Source: Adiantum capillus-veneris (taxonomy: Eukaryota; Streptophyta; Polypodiopsida; Polypodiales; Pteridaceae). From it: a stretch of DNA of 64,000 nucleotides. Positions 1 to 11,819 of the stretch are shown here, in pieces. Location of the stretch: assembly GCA_014529385.2 (NCBI GenBank), contig CM043969.1:12608648-12672647 (forward strand), given 5' to 3'. The notes below the pieces were generated by a model. That model saw nothing but the letters and a program-made list of their open reading frames with translations, was not told the DNA's origin and searched no databases. The translations under genes were made by a program, and so were the position numbers. Numbering within the stretch: position 1 is the first letter of the stretch; each line of letters begins with the position of its first letter.

Positions 1-255
1 GATGCAGAAAAGACACATGTCGAGATCCTCCCCATTTGCCCTCGTGATGTGCTGAATCCTATTGGATAGGCTTTAAAGGGATCCAATGATAATTTAGATG
101 CATTTAAATAAATAATTAATCTCTTTCTCTCAAAAAAGAGAGAAAAGAGGACACTTGTCCAAATGATATAATTAAATAATACAAAAGAGAGAGAGGAGGT
201 GGACCAAGCATGAGAGGGGGGGCTGATTTGGGCATCCATATACTCTTCCAGTGGC
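1..255 (+). repeat. LTR U3 fragment, family A (plus orientation)
   Basis: This segment matches the reverse complement of about 11740-11995 and, more weakly, 40420-40565 on the plus strand. Shared landmarks are the GACACATGTC block near 15, the AGGACACTTGTCC block near 150 and the GGGCATCCATATACTC block near 230. In the two other copies it continues directly into the R-U5 part that here lies at 3833-4619, so the LTR is interrupted or chimeric. It has no coding content. The family match is direct; the U3 label follows from its position upstream of the shared R-U5. Confidence 0.65.
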
Positions 256-3200
256 TATGAGCCGGTTTGGAATCCATTTTTTCCTTCCAAATCTCGGGAC
301 CACATGTTACTGCAATGATCAATGGTTTGACAATTTAATATGAAGCAAGGCTTCTCCCTTGTGCCAAGGTACAGCCCAATGACTTGGCATCACGGGCAGT
401 GACACACAAGTTTGGAAAACTAGCCAAATATGAATATCAGCTCCTCATAGAATTCCTACCAGTCTACACTGTGCAAGGCACTTATGGATTTGGTTCTCTC
501 GTTGAAGCCATCACTCTCGCCGAGGGATTCAACATCTGTCTACAAGGTATGCTAACCAGGTGGCATAAAGTCCACCGCTTGAAAGATGACGCTTCCGCTA
601 TCACACTCGCAACTCTGTCTAGGACAGATTAAGGATAATTCTAGGACTTATTTCATGGGTAATCACGACCCCTACAATGTAGGTGGATCAGAATGAGTTT
701 TGTGTTTTTCTGTTACCTCTCTCGATGCGAGAGTCATACCGGAAAACTGGGAAATGCTTATACGATAAGATGCAATTCAGGCATAAGATGTCTAAGAGCA
801 CACTTTCTGGACACACACTCTACAAATTTAAGGACAGTTCCTCAGCCCAGCATGCTCTTCTTTTCTCTCTTTTTCTTATTTCTTTCAAGAATAATGAAAC
901 TCTTCTAGGAAGCTTTTGATACATATTCTGCTCGTGAGTTAGCTTGATCCAAGGTGCTCTAACTCACAGCTAGCACATGGCTAAGATGCTACTCAAATTA
1001 GTCTTCATCGGTTCGTCGATTGAACACTATTTTGCATAAGGGCTATGAGCTAAACAGGCTAAGAGCCGATGTCATGAGAAGGGTAAGACCCAACTATCGG
1101 CATTCTTTGGGTGATTGTTGTCAAGATATACCCAAGGAAGTACACATCGACGTTAATGGACAAGCAAGAGTCTTCTCATTACGGATGTTTAGGGTGTCAT
1201 TTTTGCACTATATGTTTCTAGTGCGATGCTCAAGTTGAGTTTTTGATACTCTTGCACTTACATCAGCTGATCTATACCATGGAGTCTAGAGGCAGCACAC
1301 AGTTGAGACAGCATGGCTGTTAATACGAGCTAGACATCTGACTTATGTGGATTTCTTGCTCTCACTATAGCACTACGGTGTGTCTATGGACATAGTTTTT
1401 GGGGTAAGACCCGGCGGGTGATTGTCACATCACCCCATAGGCATTAAGGATCACAGTTTGATATGCATTGAGGATCACAGTTGATCTCTCCCAGTTATAC
1501 TTTCAAGGAAAGAATTCCGCAATCTACCAAATGCGGTAGCGGACGGACACACTTTCCAAGTTGATTCTAATCATTCTTTACATTGTTGCCTATGTTGGTT
1601 ACCGTTACCTGCTAGTTGCACAGTTCTACAAAGGATCTTACCAGGGTGGTTGACAATGTATCTTCTACTCAATGGGTTTGGATTTTGAAGGCAACACCCA
1701 GGGTTTCTAGTACAATGTTGCTTGTTTTTTCCAATGTGGACGACGTGTTCCTCTCCATTTGAATAGCGGCAAGTGTACATTACGTTCAAATCTCCAGGTA
1801 CGCATCTATTGATTTGGTGTTATTCCATTTTTAGTATGCTTTGCTTGGTTTTTTAAGACGTCTAAGTATGCTTGAATGTTACAGAGCCATGCCAAGGGCA
1901 TGTCGGCACAAAGTTTTTTGGGCCAAGTGTCCAATCTATCTTTCTGCCTTATGCTATTATGAACGTACTTGTAGGGTTCAATTTGGCACATGTTGTCACA
2001 TGGGATACAACATGGTCTAGGAACTCAAGGAGTTCGGTTTAGCCAGTGTGGAGCAAACTAATGAGGATCCCTCTCACTCCCGTCGTAGAGTGTTTGCAGT
2101 TACCTCTGCACAGAAGTCCATCTTGTACTTGAAGGATGTTCTTTTTTACACATCCTTACATGAGACATATTCCACATGTGGAGAATATGAGTCTCTAGAC
2201 TGACACTGGCACCATTATTTCAATTATGTGTCATGACAAAGTCCCTAGGTGCTGGTCACATCTTTTTTTTGGACCATTTTTAGCACGAAGTATCAAGAGC
2301 AATTTCGTGGCCAGAAATTGTCGAATACTTAGAATGACTTGTTAAGGTACAAGTACTGCTAAACAACATTACAGATGGTTGTTTATACATATAGCAAGGC
2401 TATAAGTTGTAAATGAAAAAGTTTCATTGTCTGTACCTAGAAGTGATCAATGTTTTACCTTCTATTTTCATTCAGACGTTTCAGCAAGGCTTGCAAAAGA
2501 TTGCAACTGCACGTATTTAGTTTCTTTTCCGAACTCTTTACATTCTTTTTCCATGTGTGCTACGCGCATCACATTTTGCCATAAGTATTGGCAAGGCTCA
2601 TTATGGATATACAAGTTCGGGTTAGTTTTTGCTAAATGCATGCACACTAGGTGTTATGGGCCCTGGTGTTTAGCAAAGGCTGATTTTGAACGGCATGCAT
2701 ATTCCTCAGGTTGTTGCTTATGAATCATTTTTCACTCTATGTGCACTATCTCTATGAGATTACTTTTGGATCCACTAATCACCAATAGAGGTCATGGCTC
2801 GGTTTGGGCGTTTGTGGATTTTTTCAAGTTAACCATGATGGTTATTTCGGACATTGTTGTTTCTTCATAATGTTAAACACTACTGTGTCCCCGTTTACCA
2901 ATCATCTGGGATGACTGTCTGTAAACCGTGAGAAAAACACACCTCTGTACTATCAGTTATCCAAGGGGATAGGCAGATTAGAAAGAGTAATCTTGTGCTA
3001 AAGAATCTGCTAAGAGCATATGTTAGCACAATGCATTTCTGAATAGATGATTTTCTCCCTATTCTAGAATTTGCTTAAGTACGATTTTCGACTTTGAACA
3101 CCTCTTGTGGTGGGGTTGGAGATTGTGTCAATACTTTCATACGTCAAGGACTTACCACGTGTGCTGACAAAGTATGTTGGCACGTAACCTTCATTAGGAA

Positions 3201-3661
3201 TGAACATGTAGTTATTTGGGTTCCAAACTATTCAGAATTCTAACACGAGGACATTCCCTATCTACGGACTTTTCAAGATACTCAGGCAAGTAAGAAATCT
3301 GGCTCACAACTGCATGGAAAGTTACGCCAAGGTTTCCTTGCATTATTCCAGTACCTTTAGAAGATCTAAAAACTGGTTATGCTTTTGGACAACTCTTAGT
3401 TGTGGTTACTCCTTTACAGTACTCAAGTGAGTTATAAATGGAGTTACCATTTAGCCCAAGTGGTTGCAAATGGACAACAATGTTGAAAATCAAGATATTG
3501 CTCTTGGTTTCATTGAACCTCCTCACTGCACCAATTATCGGTCATACAAACAACTGGCTCACTTAATTATGGGACGTCAATAAAGATGACATCAGTATTC
3601 TTAAGAAGATATTACTACTTGTGTTTTCGAGGACGAAAACCCTTCCTTAAGGGGGGAGTAA
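256..3661 (+). mobile_element. Decayed internal region of an LTR retroelement
   Basis: No ORF longer than about 100 codons and no recognisable gag, RT or integrase motif was found here. The right end carries TTCGAGGACGAAA followed by a purine run at 3649-3658, the usual arrangement just before a 3' LTR in plant Ty3/gypsy elements (polypurine tract). The interval is therefore read as degenerate or non-autonomous internal sequence on the plus strand. Nothing else is recognised in this 3.4-kb stretch. Confidence 0.45.
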
Positions 3662-4619
3662 TATCAGGACAAGGGTCCTACAGGGCAAGGCCCAACCTAG
3701 GGGGTCAGGGACCTAGGCCAAGGGCCGGCTGGACCAGTGCGGACTAGGGATCCTCTTAAGGCAAGTGCTAGGAGCTAGCCTATATAAGGGGCGGTAGGGA
3801 GGAGGATCCCAGGTTCAGTTACGCTAGGTCTTATACTCTCTCATTGTGTGAAGTGCAAAGTGCAAGAGCTCCATCTCCTTCTCCAAGATTTTTGAGAAGT
3901 TGAGAGCCTACACCAACACTCTTGGTTATGGAATGCAAATCCAACCAAGAGCCATGCTTCAATGCTTAATCTTGCCATCTTATTCATCTTCATTACTATG
4001 CTATTATGCTATGCTAAGCAAGAAGAATGATAATAAGTGAGGAACTATTTCTTTCTCCTATTGAATGCTTCTTCTTCCTCTTACCTACCTTCATTCTCCA
4101 CTAGCTCTCTCCACCTTTGAAGGTGTTTGAGGCATTGGGACTGAGGTCGGGGATGGTTAATGATTTTACAAAGTTTATGTTATGCTCGTGATGCATGAAG
4201 CTTTCCATCTTCATTGCATCACATAGGTCACAAGGAACACAAAGATTGTATTGTACCAAGTCTCTCTTGATGGGAGAATCTATAATACAAAAGCCCATTG
4301 GAGGGGGGAACGGCTCAACATAAATCCGGTCCTCAATTGTTGTCAAGTTCTCTGAATCCTCTCTCTTGCAAAAGTATTATTCATGCCCTATTGGAGGGGG
4401 GAACGGCTCTACATAAATCCGGTCCTCAATTGTTGTCAAGTTCTCTAAATCCTCTCTCTTGCAAAAGTATTATTCATGCCTAGGAAATTAAGTATTATGA
4501 TTATGTTGCTACTGCTAATTAAGTTCACCCTCTATGTTCTCCAAGTAGTCTCACAAAAATGCTCACTCTAATTCTCTTAATTCCACTATTCTCAAAGTTC
4601 ATAGGCCATTTACATTACA
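3662..4619 (+). repeat. 3' LTR, family A (plus orientation)
   Basis: It starts just after a polypurine run, has a TATA-like CTATATAAGG near 3780, and ends in CCATTTACATTACA, the same end as the LTRs at 10990 (minus) and 41414 (plus). About 3833-4619 aligns with both of those copies. No primer binding site follows, as expected for a 3' or solo LTR. The first bases read TATCAGG, so the canonical TG start seems mutated. The U3 part (3662-3832) is unlike the U3 of the other two copies. Confidence 0.65.
4297..4482 (+). repeat. 93-bp tandem duplication inside the LTR
   Basis: Two nearly identical 93-bp units lie head to tail, the second starting at 4390 (compare ATTGG at 4297 and 4390). Because 93 is a multiple of three, the frame stays open and an apparent 61-codon ORF with a 31-residue repeat appears. 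The LTR copies at 11 kb and 41 kb have a single unit, so the duplication is private to this copy. Confidence 0.85.
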
Positions 4620-4731
4620 TCAGATGTCAAAGAAATTGATGACATGGTACATGTGATTGAGGAGACGAATGAGCTATAAATTTTGTACTATATTCACAAT
4701 GTAATGCAAAAGATGTTTGGAGTTTAGCTTC

Positions 4732-4735
<4 letters not shown>

Positions 4736-4786
<51 letters not shown>

Positions 4787-4881
4787 TTCTCTCCATCTTC
4801 TTTCTATCATTGTTGAAGAGAAATGATAGAAAGAAGATGGAGAGAAATTCTGAGAGACAATGAGAGAGAGAGAGAGAGAGA
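4736..4881. repeat. Perfect 25-bp inverted repeat between CT and GA tracts
   Basis: Arms at 4786-4810 and 4823-4847 are perfect reverse complements separated by 12 nt. A (CT)n tract at about 4736-4783 lies outside the left arm and a (GA)n tract at about 4861-4880 outside the right arm, so the potential stem extends much further. Confidence 0.8.
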
Positions 4882-6295
4882 ACAAGACTTACACAATTGC
4901 AACAACATCCGACATGTTCATTTGTTTCAACAAATAGAGATTTACAAATCAAAAAGAGGTTTTACTTACAAATCTTGAGATTTAAGATACAAAAAGAGCT
5001 CATTAGTGGTTGAGAGATTTACTTTAGATCATGGGCTTTCTCCCCCCGGAGATCAAATACATGAAATTTTGAACTATCGAATGAATTGATTGGACCAACA
5101 TTGCCTATCTCTTTTTCGATTACAAGTTCATACCTTACCTAGTACCATGCCAACTTTCTTTCCAGGTCTGCTATACGAGCACGCAGCATGGTTGGGGTCT
5201 CTCCTTGACTTGCCAGATCCATGCCTTGGGTTGTGAGCCACTGAATGATCCTTGTTTCCTCGAGAAAATATGTGTAACCTCTTTTGTGAGAAGGGTCTTC
5301 TTGATTGGCCTCCCGGACATGAATCTTCTTGATCGGACGTCCTTTGCCAATGCCTCCTTTGGTGGGACAATCATTCCAATGTACTTTGAGCCACAATACA
5401 TAATAACAATAGCTTTGTTGTACAAATTAAATTGACACTTGACTATTATTTGGTGGTGATATGTATACTTGGATAAATCTTGAAAGCATATTTATCGCGA
5501 GTATAATGTGTTGCAAATATGAAACTTTTAAGGGAGAAGATGCCTTAGAATTTCCACTAACTTGAAACAACATATTGCGTACGAAATGATTTGGGCACAG
5601 CTGCCTCCATTGCTTGTAATTCAGTGGCTCCCATTGAAGTTCTGATTCGTCCTCTCATTAGGAAGGGAATGGGGTCTAAGGGGGTCTCTTTATTTGCCAT
5701 GGGATTAAAAAGGAGATTATGAAAGGGGCAAATGGGTGGATGCCATGTGGACTAAAATGGTGGGTATGATAGGGCCTAAAAGTAAGTGGTCAAACTTGTA
5801 CTCTTTTATAGAATATAAAGAGAAAATGTTTTTTAAATTAAAAAAACTAAACTTTTCTCTAAATAGTTGAGTAAAAACCAATCCTTTCTCTCTCTAGTGT
5901 GGCTGCCAGTTTCTCCCCCCCTCTCTCCTAAAAGAGGGTCCCTCTAAAAATGTGATGATCATTCCCTCCCTCTCTCTCTACTGTACCATCTCTCACTTCT
6001 CTTCACTTCACCTTGAAAGTTGCTTCTCTTCCCTTCCTTTCAGTTTTCCCTCCCAAAAGCTCTGCAGCAGCAGCAGAAGTTTGAACCTCCTTTTCCTCCT
6101 CAATCTCACTGCATTCTTGAGGGATGCATTCTCCTCAAGCTGAAGTTCTCCATGTCTCCATGGGCCTCACTAAACACCTCTAGCTAAAGCTGAATATCTG
6201 CAGCATATCCTTCTGCTAGATCATCCCTCTTTCTTTTCTCAACAGGTTTCCTGACCCTTCTCCACCATTAAGCTCTCTAGAAAGAGGGAAGAATC
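4882..6295. other. Stretch without a supported gene
   Basis: Overlapping minus-strand ORFs of 80-85 codons at 5128-5425 share one region and were not recognised as any family. 5880-6290 is pyrimidine-rich, like a plant 5' leader, and includes a short CAG run near 6065. No repeat partner for this stretch was seen elsewhere in the window. Confidence 0.3.
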
Positions 6296-6991
6296 ATGGA
6301 GTTCAAGCAAACACAAGATGACAAGAGGCTTGTAAAGGTGCAACATGTGTATGTTGCTTCACAACTGAAGCTAGAGATAGCAGTGGCTCCATCCAGGTTT
6401 CCTGCAAATTGTAATTTTACTCCTCTCAAGTTTTTCAATCGTCTATTTAGTATTTTTTCCTTGTGTGTTGCTTTGGATACTATAAGATTTCCATTGCTTG
6501 TTCATGTTTGCATATGTTTTTCCATCCGATTTTGTAGAGTGGGAGCCAATAGAGTCCTTCATAGGAACTTTTGAGGCCATCCACACTGAGCTTGGCAAGT
6601 TTCTCTATGCTGGCTATCCATCCTCTAAGCTTGCCTCACCTGACATTTTTTTTATAATCATACTTATGTCACACCTATGCGAAATGGATATGGTAATCTT
6701 TCTCCAGTTCATTCGCCAACCTTGGAGAGTTTGGAATGGCCTAAGCCAGACAGTGCCTTGATCGTAGCAACCAAAAGGAGAATTGGGGTGGATGTGCAAG
6801 TAGCAATGAGGTGCACCTATGGTTCCCACAAAGCCACGGTAACATGGCTTATGTTTCTTCATGTGTTTGTGTTTATATTTCGACTTCAGAGTGTTCACCG
6901 GACACCAACAATGTGGACGTGCAAAGGGGGAAGTGTGATCAACGGATTTCTTGTAGCTCGATGGGAAACTAAGGTGGTAAACCACCACTGA
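6296..6991 (+). other. Possible unrecognised multi-exon gene or gene fragment
   Basis: The family is not recognised. A plus-strand ATG at 6296 follows a long pyrimidine-rich leader and opens about 33 codons ending at a CAG/GT donor-like site near 6396. A second coding-looking block (about 6540-6645, beginning WEPIESFIGTFEAIH) follows a TTTTGTAG acceptor-like site. A third block (about 6690-6840) includes KPDSALIVATKRR, and a fourth ends with a stop at 6991. The first junction does not keep frame with the obvious sites, so this is either a pseudogene or my exon bounds are wrong. Amino-acid composition looks gene-like, but no motif identifies a function. Confidence 0.22.
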
Positions 6992-7711
6992 GATAGAATC
7001 AAGTGCTCTATAGTTGCTGACAATGTGGTGTTTAGATACCATATTGCGAAGCTTGTCAATGGTCTTTCCCTATAGAAGATGGAAGCTGACGATGGAAGCT
7101 GGAAGCTGATGATGGGAGGATGGGAGGCACTAGACTCTTAGGTTGCTACTAGAGAATCAGTTGGACTTACAAATACGCCTCTACTACAATGTAGTGCACC
7201 ACATTACAGTGAAGAATGACTAGCACTTCAGTCACCTTCACGAGTATCTTAATCTCAAATATACCTTGCCCAAGCAATATCTCTTTGTGATCAATGAAAA
7301 GGTTGTTCGCTCCAGAAAAGAGAATAGCTTTCTGTGTGATAACGTTTCGTTTCTACGATGTATTTTGTAAAAGCTTGTAACTGACAGGGATTTTGCTCCC
7401 ATTAACACATACGGTGTTTTGAATCTTGTTTCGACGCATACTTGTTTATTCTCAACTTGTTCAAGTTTTTGATTGAAACGTGCAATTTCTTTGATGTGGA
7501 GCACAAATGTCTTCAATGTTGGTTCTTTCAATGCTTTGTCACGTGATTTTGTTTAAAATTATAGTTTTAAGTTATTTAGACGTTAATTTTAAGTGCTTTT
7601 TAAAAAGTGACTTTGGGTATTAAACCAACTTTCTAGGTTTTAAACTTCATTTCCCACATTCACAAAACTCTAGCTCTAAGCTCTCTTCGCATCTTCTTCG
7701 CAAACAAACCC
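6992..7711. other. Stretch without a supported gene
   Basis: A short degenerate repeat of GATGGAAGCTG-like units lies near 7078-7125. A 97-codon minus ORF at 7238-7531 has no recognisable motif. Nothing else is seen. Confidence 0.3.
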
Positions 7712-8782
7712 ATGGCAGCGTGTACTGATGCACTTCTCACACAATTAGAAAAGGTAGGACTTGGAGATCGAGCACATGAACTACTCAGTGTGTTCGAGGG
7801 GACAATTGACATGTAGGCCACTGTCAACCTTCATGCAGAGGCATTAGAAAGATTTCTTGACTACATGGCATAGCACATGGAAGAATATGCCATAATCTTT
7901 GAGGGATCCAACACGACGTGGTTACCAATGGATTTTCTGAAGCATCTCTATGCGGCTGACAAAATTTTTTGGTTTCTCTTGTTGACGTTTATTAAAGAGC
8001 TCATGGAATGGGACAACATGACAGAGAATGAAGATGATCTCATAGGTTTGAGCATGGGGTGCATAGATACCCAATTGATTTCTTGGGACATGGTTCTAGT
8101 CTTACTCGTTCTTGAGGGCATGGATAAGGGAAAATCAATGGAAAAGGTCAACCAAAGACCACATGTGACCATTGTGGAGGAATCAAATAAAGTTATTGAA
8201 GAGATTGATGAGCATACTGAAGCATCTATGGCACTTGTCCTCTTGCAAGATCCCAGCTCCACTGAGGAGAAAGATCGAATGATAGCAAGAGATGAGGTGT
8301 TGGAAGAGGTCCCAAACCTCCAAATTCTCACTTTGCATGCGGTGGTGGTGGATGATTGTCACTTTTTGTTCCTTGAAAACATTGCCAAAACATTATGACT
8401 TAGAGAAGATGAGTCGCTTGCAATGCTTGCTATATACATGGGCATGAAGGATCCCAATGGAAAGGAAGAGAAAGTCAATTTTCAAATTGACTTTGAAGAC
8501 CAATATCTCCAAGCAAGCCTCTCTTTCCTCCCCAATGAAAATGGACAAAAGTTGGTGCAAACAGTAGCAAGTACACTTGTGGAAATGAAATCATACGCCT
8601 CTTTCTACGAAAGCGTACCAAAAAGCGCATTTCATTCACACAAACCACTAGTCATGATTGGTAGAGATGATCGATCTAGCATCGATCTTACAAAGAAAAA
8701 CCTTGAAGAGAAGGATGAAGAAACTGAGGTAAAAAAATCTTCACCTGGAAGATTGTCTATTATTTCTTACTACAAGTGTTAA
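7712..8782 (+). pseudogene. Unrecognised protein-coding relic, three in-frame stops
   Basis: One reading frame runs from ATG 7712 to a stop at 8782 (about 356 codons), interrupted only by TAG at 7814, TAG at 7871 and TGA at 8396. The frame is otherwise uninterrupted and the product is acidic, with a helical N-terminal part (ALLTQLEKVGLGDRAHELL) and a lysine/glutamate-rich C-terminal part. Such long open stretches joined in one frame indicate a former gene rather than chance. I do not recognise the family; a retroelement-borne or captured ORF is possible given the surroundings. Confidence 0.45.
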
Positions 8783-9333
8783 AGTTAATTAAAATGCTTT
8801 GCAAATGGCATACCATGTTGATAAGTTTGCAATGCGTACTAGAGGTTCATGCAATGTGTTCATGGGTAGGGATAGCTCGCTTTGGCACTACCTGAGCCAC
8901 CTTGGGCCATCGATTCTTAGAGTTTCTCACATAGAGTTCTCCAAGAATGGTTTTTTGGAGCTGCTGAATAGCAAAGCATTAAGTGCCATACTCGCTAAAG
9001 ATTCTCTTACCCTAAATGCTCACAAATGTATATTTGGTGGACCGAGAGGCAGCATTTTATGCCTTTACAGACAAGCACCTAGGCTCGGTCCTCTCCCACT
9101 GCGCCTTGAGCCTAGGTCAAGGGTTGACAAACCCAGAGAAAAATATAAAATTCCTTGGCGTCAAGTCAGTCATTCACCCCATATGCACAGGTGTAATTCG
9201 TAGAAAAACTAATCGACCATGATGTAATATCCAAATCAATACATAATAATTGTTTTTGTCAACAATTTCTTCAACATTCAGTACTTGTTTTTTTCTGATT
9301 CACATTGTCCAATAAATTTCATTTCTGCAACAC
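8783..9333. other. Stretch without a supported gene
   Basis: A 134-codon plus ORF (8799-9203) overlaps a second frame and shows no recognisable motif. The sequence may be the tail of the preceding relic or retroelement debris. Confidence 0.25.
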
Positions 9334-9745
9334 ATACACAGAACCTCAAACATGCAGCCACCAGGCGGTCGGGGACCCGTCTCGATAATTCTTTTGCAAA
9401 ACAGGGCGACGAGGGGACATACGAGGTCAATTGGACCACAAATGACCATGGCCACTCTCGATGGGGTCGAACGAGGCAAAAAAAGGCCCTGTGCACCACT
9501 GCGTGGAAGGAAGCAGATCTGGCAGTGATAGATTTGCTCCCTGCGCGCTCTGGCATGCACAGGGGCTTTTTTTGTCCCGTCCGACCCCGCCAAGCACTGT
9601 CGTGGTCTTTTGTGGTCTGGTTGACCTCATATGTCCCCCCCCCCCCCCCCCCCCCCCCCGTCGCCCCGTTTCACAAAAGAGTCATCGAGATGTGTCCCTT
9701 GGTCGCCCGGTGACTGCATGTTCGAGGTTCTGTACTTTGTCCTTT
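9334..9745. repeat. Imperfect ~190-bp inverted repeat with poly-C tract
   Basis: About 9340-9525 is similar to the reverse complement of about 9540-9740. Paired landmarks are ACATGCAG, GACGAGGGGACATA and CAGATCTGGCAGTG. Both strands therefore encode the same partial peptide (HA-T-R then a TYEVN-like stretch). The right arm continues into the gag relic on the minus strand. A run of 25 C residues at 9635-9659 sits in the right arm. Confidence 0.65.
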
Positions 9746-10583
9746 GCATCGCTTGCAAGGAATTGCTTCATGATGGAAACTCGTAGAGTTTTCCATGTCT
9801 TTGGGCCTTTTTTGTTTTGCGACGAAGGCTAGCCCACCATTGACAATCAGATTTCTAGAAGTGCATAGCTACATTGTGTAGCTTGGAGGACTCCGTGAAG
9901 CCCTCATCTCCGAAGGCCGCATTGAATTGTTGGATGAAGGCCAATACTTTGTCGGTGGCACCAAAGGTGCCATCATAGGTGAGAAAAGAGATACTCTTTC
10001 CTCCCTCTTTGAATTTATTGAGCTTTTGGGATCTTCGCCATGCAGGGTAAGTTTTGCAATGTCCTCTCCTCTTATATACTCTAGGAGAATAATTATTGCT
10101 TTCGTCGAAAGATAAGGAAGGTGAAGAAGAAGGAGAAGAGGGTGGCCTCTTTCTTGACTTTTTCTTCCTTTGTTTCCTCTCTTCCCTTTCAGAGTGACGA
10201 GGAGAAGGACTATGGGTTGACGGTTTCCTCGTGGGAGGAGTTGGCGACCGTCTAGACCGCCATCTTCGTGGGGCCACATCTTCAGAGGAACTTAGGGATT
10301 CTCTTCTTTCTTGTTCTTTGGATTCCTCCTCTCTTATGTGAGAGAGAGAGTGTTCTTTTGGGAGTCTCATCAAGAGGCCTCCTAAGCTCTCTCTCCTCTT
10401 GGAGAGGAAGGGAAATCCCATAAGCACAAAGTTGGGTAACTTCGGCTTGCAAAGCTGGCCCATAGCTTGATGCAACCTAGTAACAAGATAATTAACAAAC
10501 ATGGGGGCATTATCATTAGCACATTCATGTGCGAAATCAAAATTATCAATGTTCATTCTACTCTCTTGGTTATTGTCAGCCAT
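9746..10583 (-). pseudogene. Retrotransposon gag relic (minus strand)
   Basis: The minus-strand ORF extends to 10631, but the internal Met at about 10583 (MADNNQE) is the more natural start. A serine/arginine/proline-rich middle part is followed by a gag-like core (FLTYDGTFGATDKVLAFIQQ). A TAG near 9855 breaks the frame; past it, QWWASL and, after a frameshift, SIMKQFLASDAKDKV continue the usual gag order, so this is a broken gag, not a complete protein. It lies about 400 nt downstream of a PBS and 5' LTR on the same strand, which fixes its identity as the first gene of an LTR element. No protease, RT or integrase follows: the element is truncated at the 9.3-9.7-kb inverted repeat. Confidence 0.7.
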
Positions 10584-10976
10584 GCTAATTAAACTTATGT
10601 ATAGAATTACTTTGTGCTTTGGTACCCTCAAAAACCTTAGTTGCTACTCTTCTTCACTTTGAAAATTAGTCCTCAAGTAGCCACACCCGTGGTTTAGACA
10701 CTGTTGATTGCAAAGACTAGTGGAGAGGGTCTAACATTGCTCGGTTGATTATGGTTCCTATTGAGCTTGCTCGTAGCTCAATAATGGTTAAGCCAAAGGC
10801 AAGCCCGAGAGACTTCATTATTAAGACTATAGTTCCCAATGGTGTACCTTAAACTAAGTCCTTCTCAACCAAGAAAATAGATCCCTGTCCCACTTACCCT
10901 ATTGCAATGAACAGGTACAACCTTTCATGGGCCACTTAAGGACCTTTCTTCTTAAGCAAGAAAAGAGAAATCAATA

Positions 10977-10988
10977 GCTATGATACCA
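10977..10988 (-). other. Primer binding site, initiator tRNA-Met type
   Basis: The minus strand reads TGGTATCATAGC, one base off the common plant TGGTATCAGAGC. It lies one base inside the end of the LTR at 10990, which makes that LTR a 5' LTR of a minus-strand element. Confidence 0.8.
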
Positions 10989-10989
10989 A

Positions 10990-11666
10990 TGTAATGGAAA
11001 TGGCCTATGAACTTTGAGAATAGCGGAATTAAGAGAATTAGAGTAAGCATTTTTATGAGACTATCTAGAGAACATAGAGGGTGAACTTAATTAGCGGTAG
11101 CAAAATAACCATAATACTTAATTAACTTGGCATGAACAATACTTTTGCAAGAGAGAGGGTTTAGAGAACTTAACAAAAGTTGAGGACCGGATTTATGTGG
11201 AGCCCATCTCCCCTCCAATAGGATTTTGTATTTTAGATTCTTCTATCAAGAGAGACTTGGTATAATACAATCTTTGTGTTCGTTGTGACCTAGGTGATGC
11301 AATGAAGATGGAAAGCTTCATGCATCATGAGCATAACATAAACTTTGTAAAAGCATTAACAATCCCCGTCCTCAGTCCCAAGGCCTCAAACACCTTCAAA
11401 GGTGGAGAGAGCTAGCGGAAAATGAGGGTAGGGAAGAGGAAGAAGAAGCATTCAAAAGGAGAAAGAAATAGTTCCTCACTTATTATCACTCTTCTTGCTT
11501 AGCATAGCATAATAGCATAGTAATGAAGATGAATAAGATGGCAAGCTTAAGCATTGAAGCATGGCTCTTGGTTGGATTTGCATTCCATAGCCAAGAGTGT
11601 TGGTGTAGGCTCTCAACTTCTCAACAAGCTTGGAGAAGGAGATGGAGATCTTGTCCTTTGCACGTC

Positions 11667-11722
<56 letters not shown>

Positions 11723-11784
11723 TGTGTCTGTGTGGGAGAGTATATGGATGCCCAAATCAGCCCTCCCTCTCATGCGTGGTCCAC

Positions 11785-11819
<35 letters not shown>

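Noticed and set aside
6614-7042. 142-codon minus-strand ORF
   Set aside because: It is antisense to the more gene-like plus-strand blocks and lacks motifs.
9285-9713. 142-codon plus ORF as a gene
   Set aside because: It spans an inverted repeat and a 25-base C run, and its first half mirrors the gag relic of the opposite strand.
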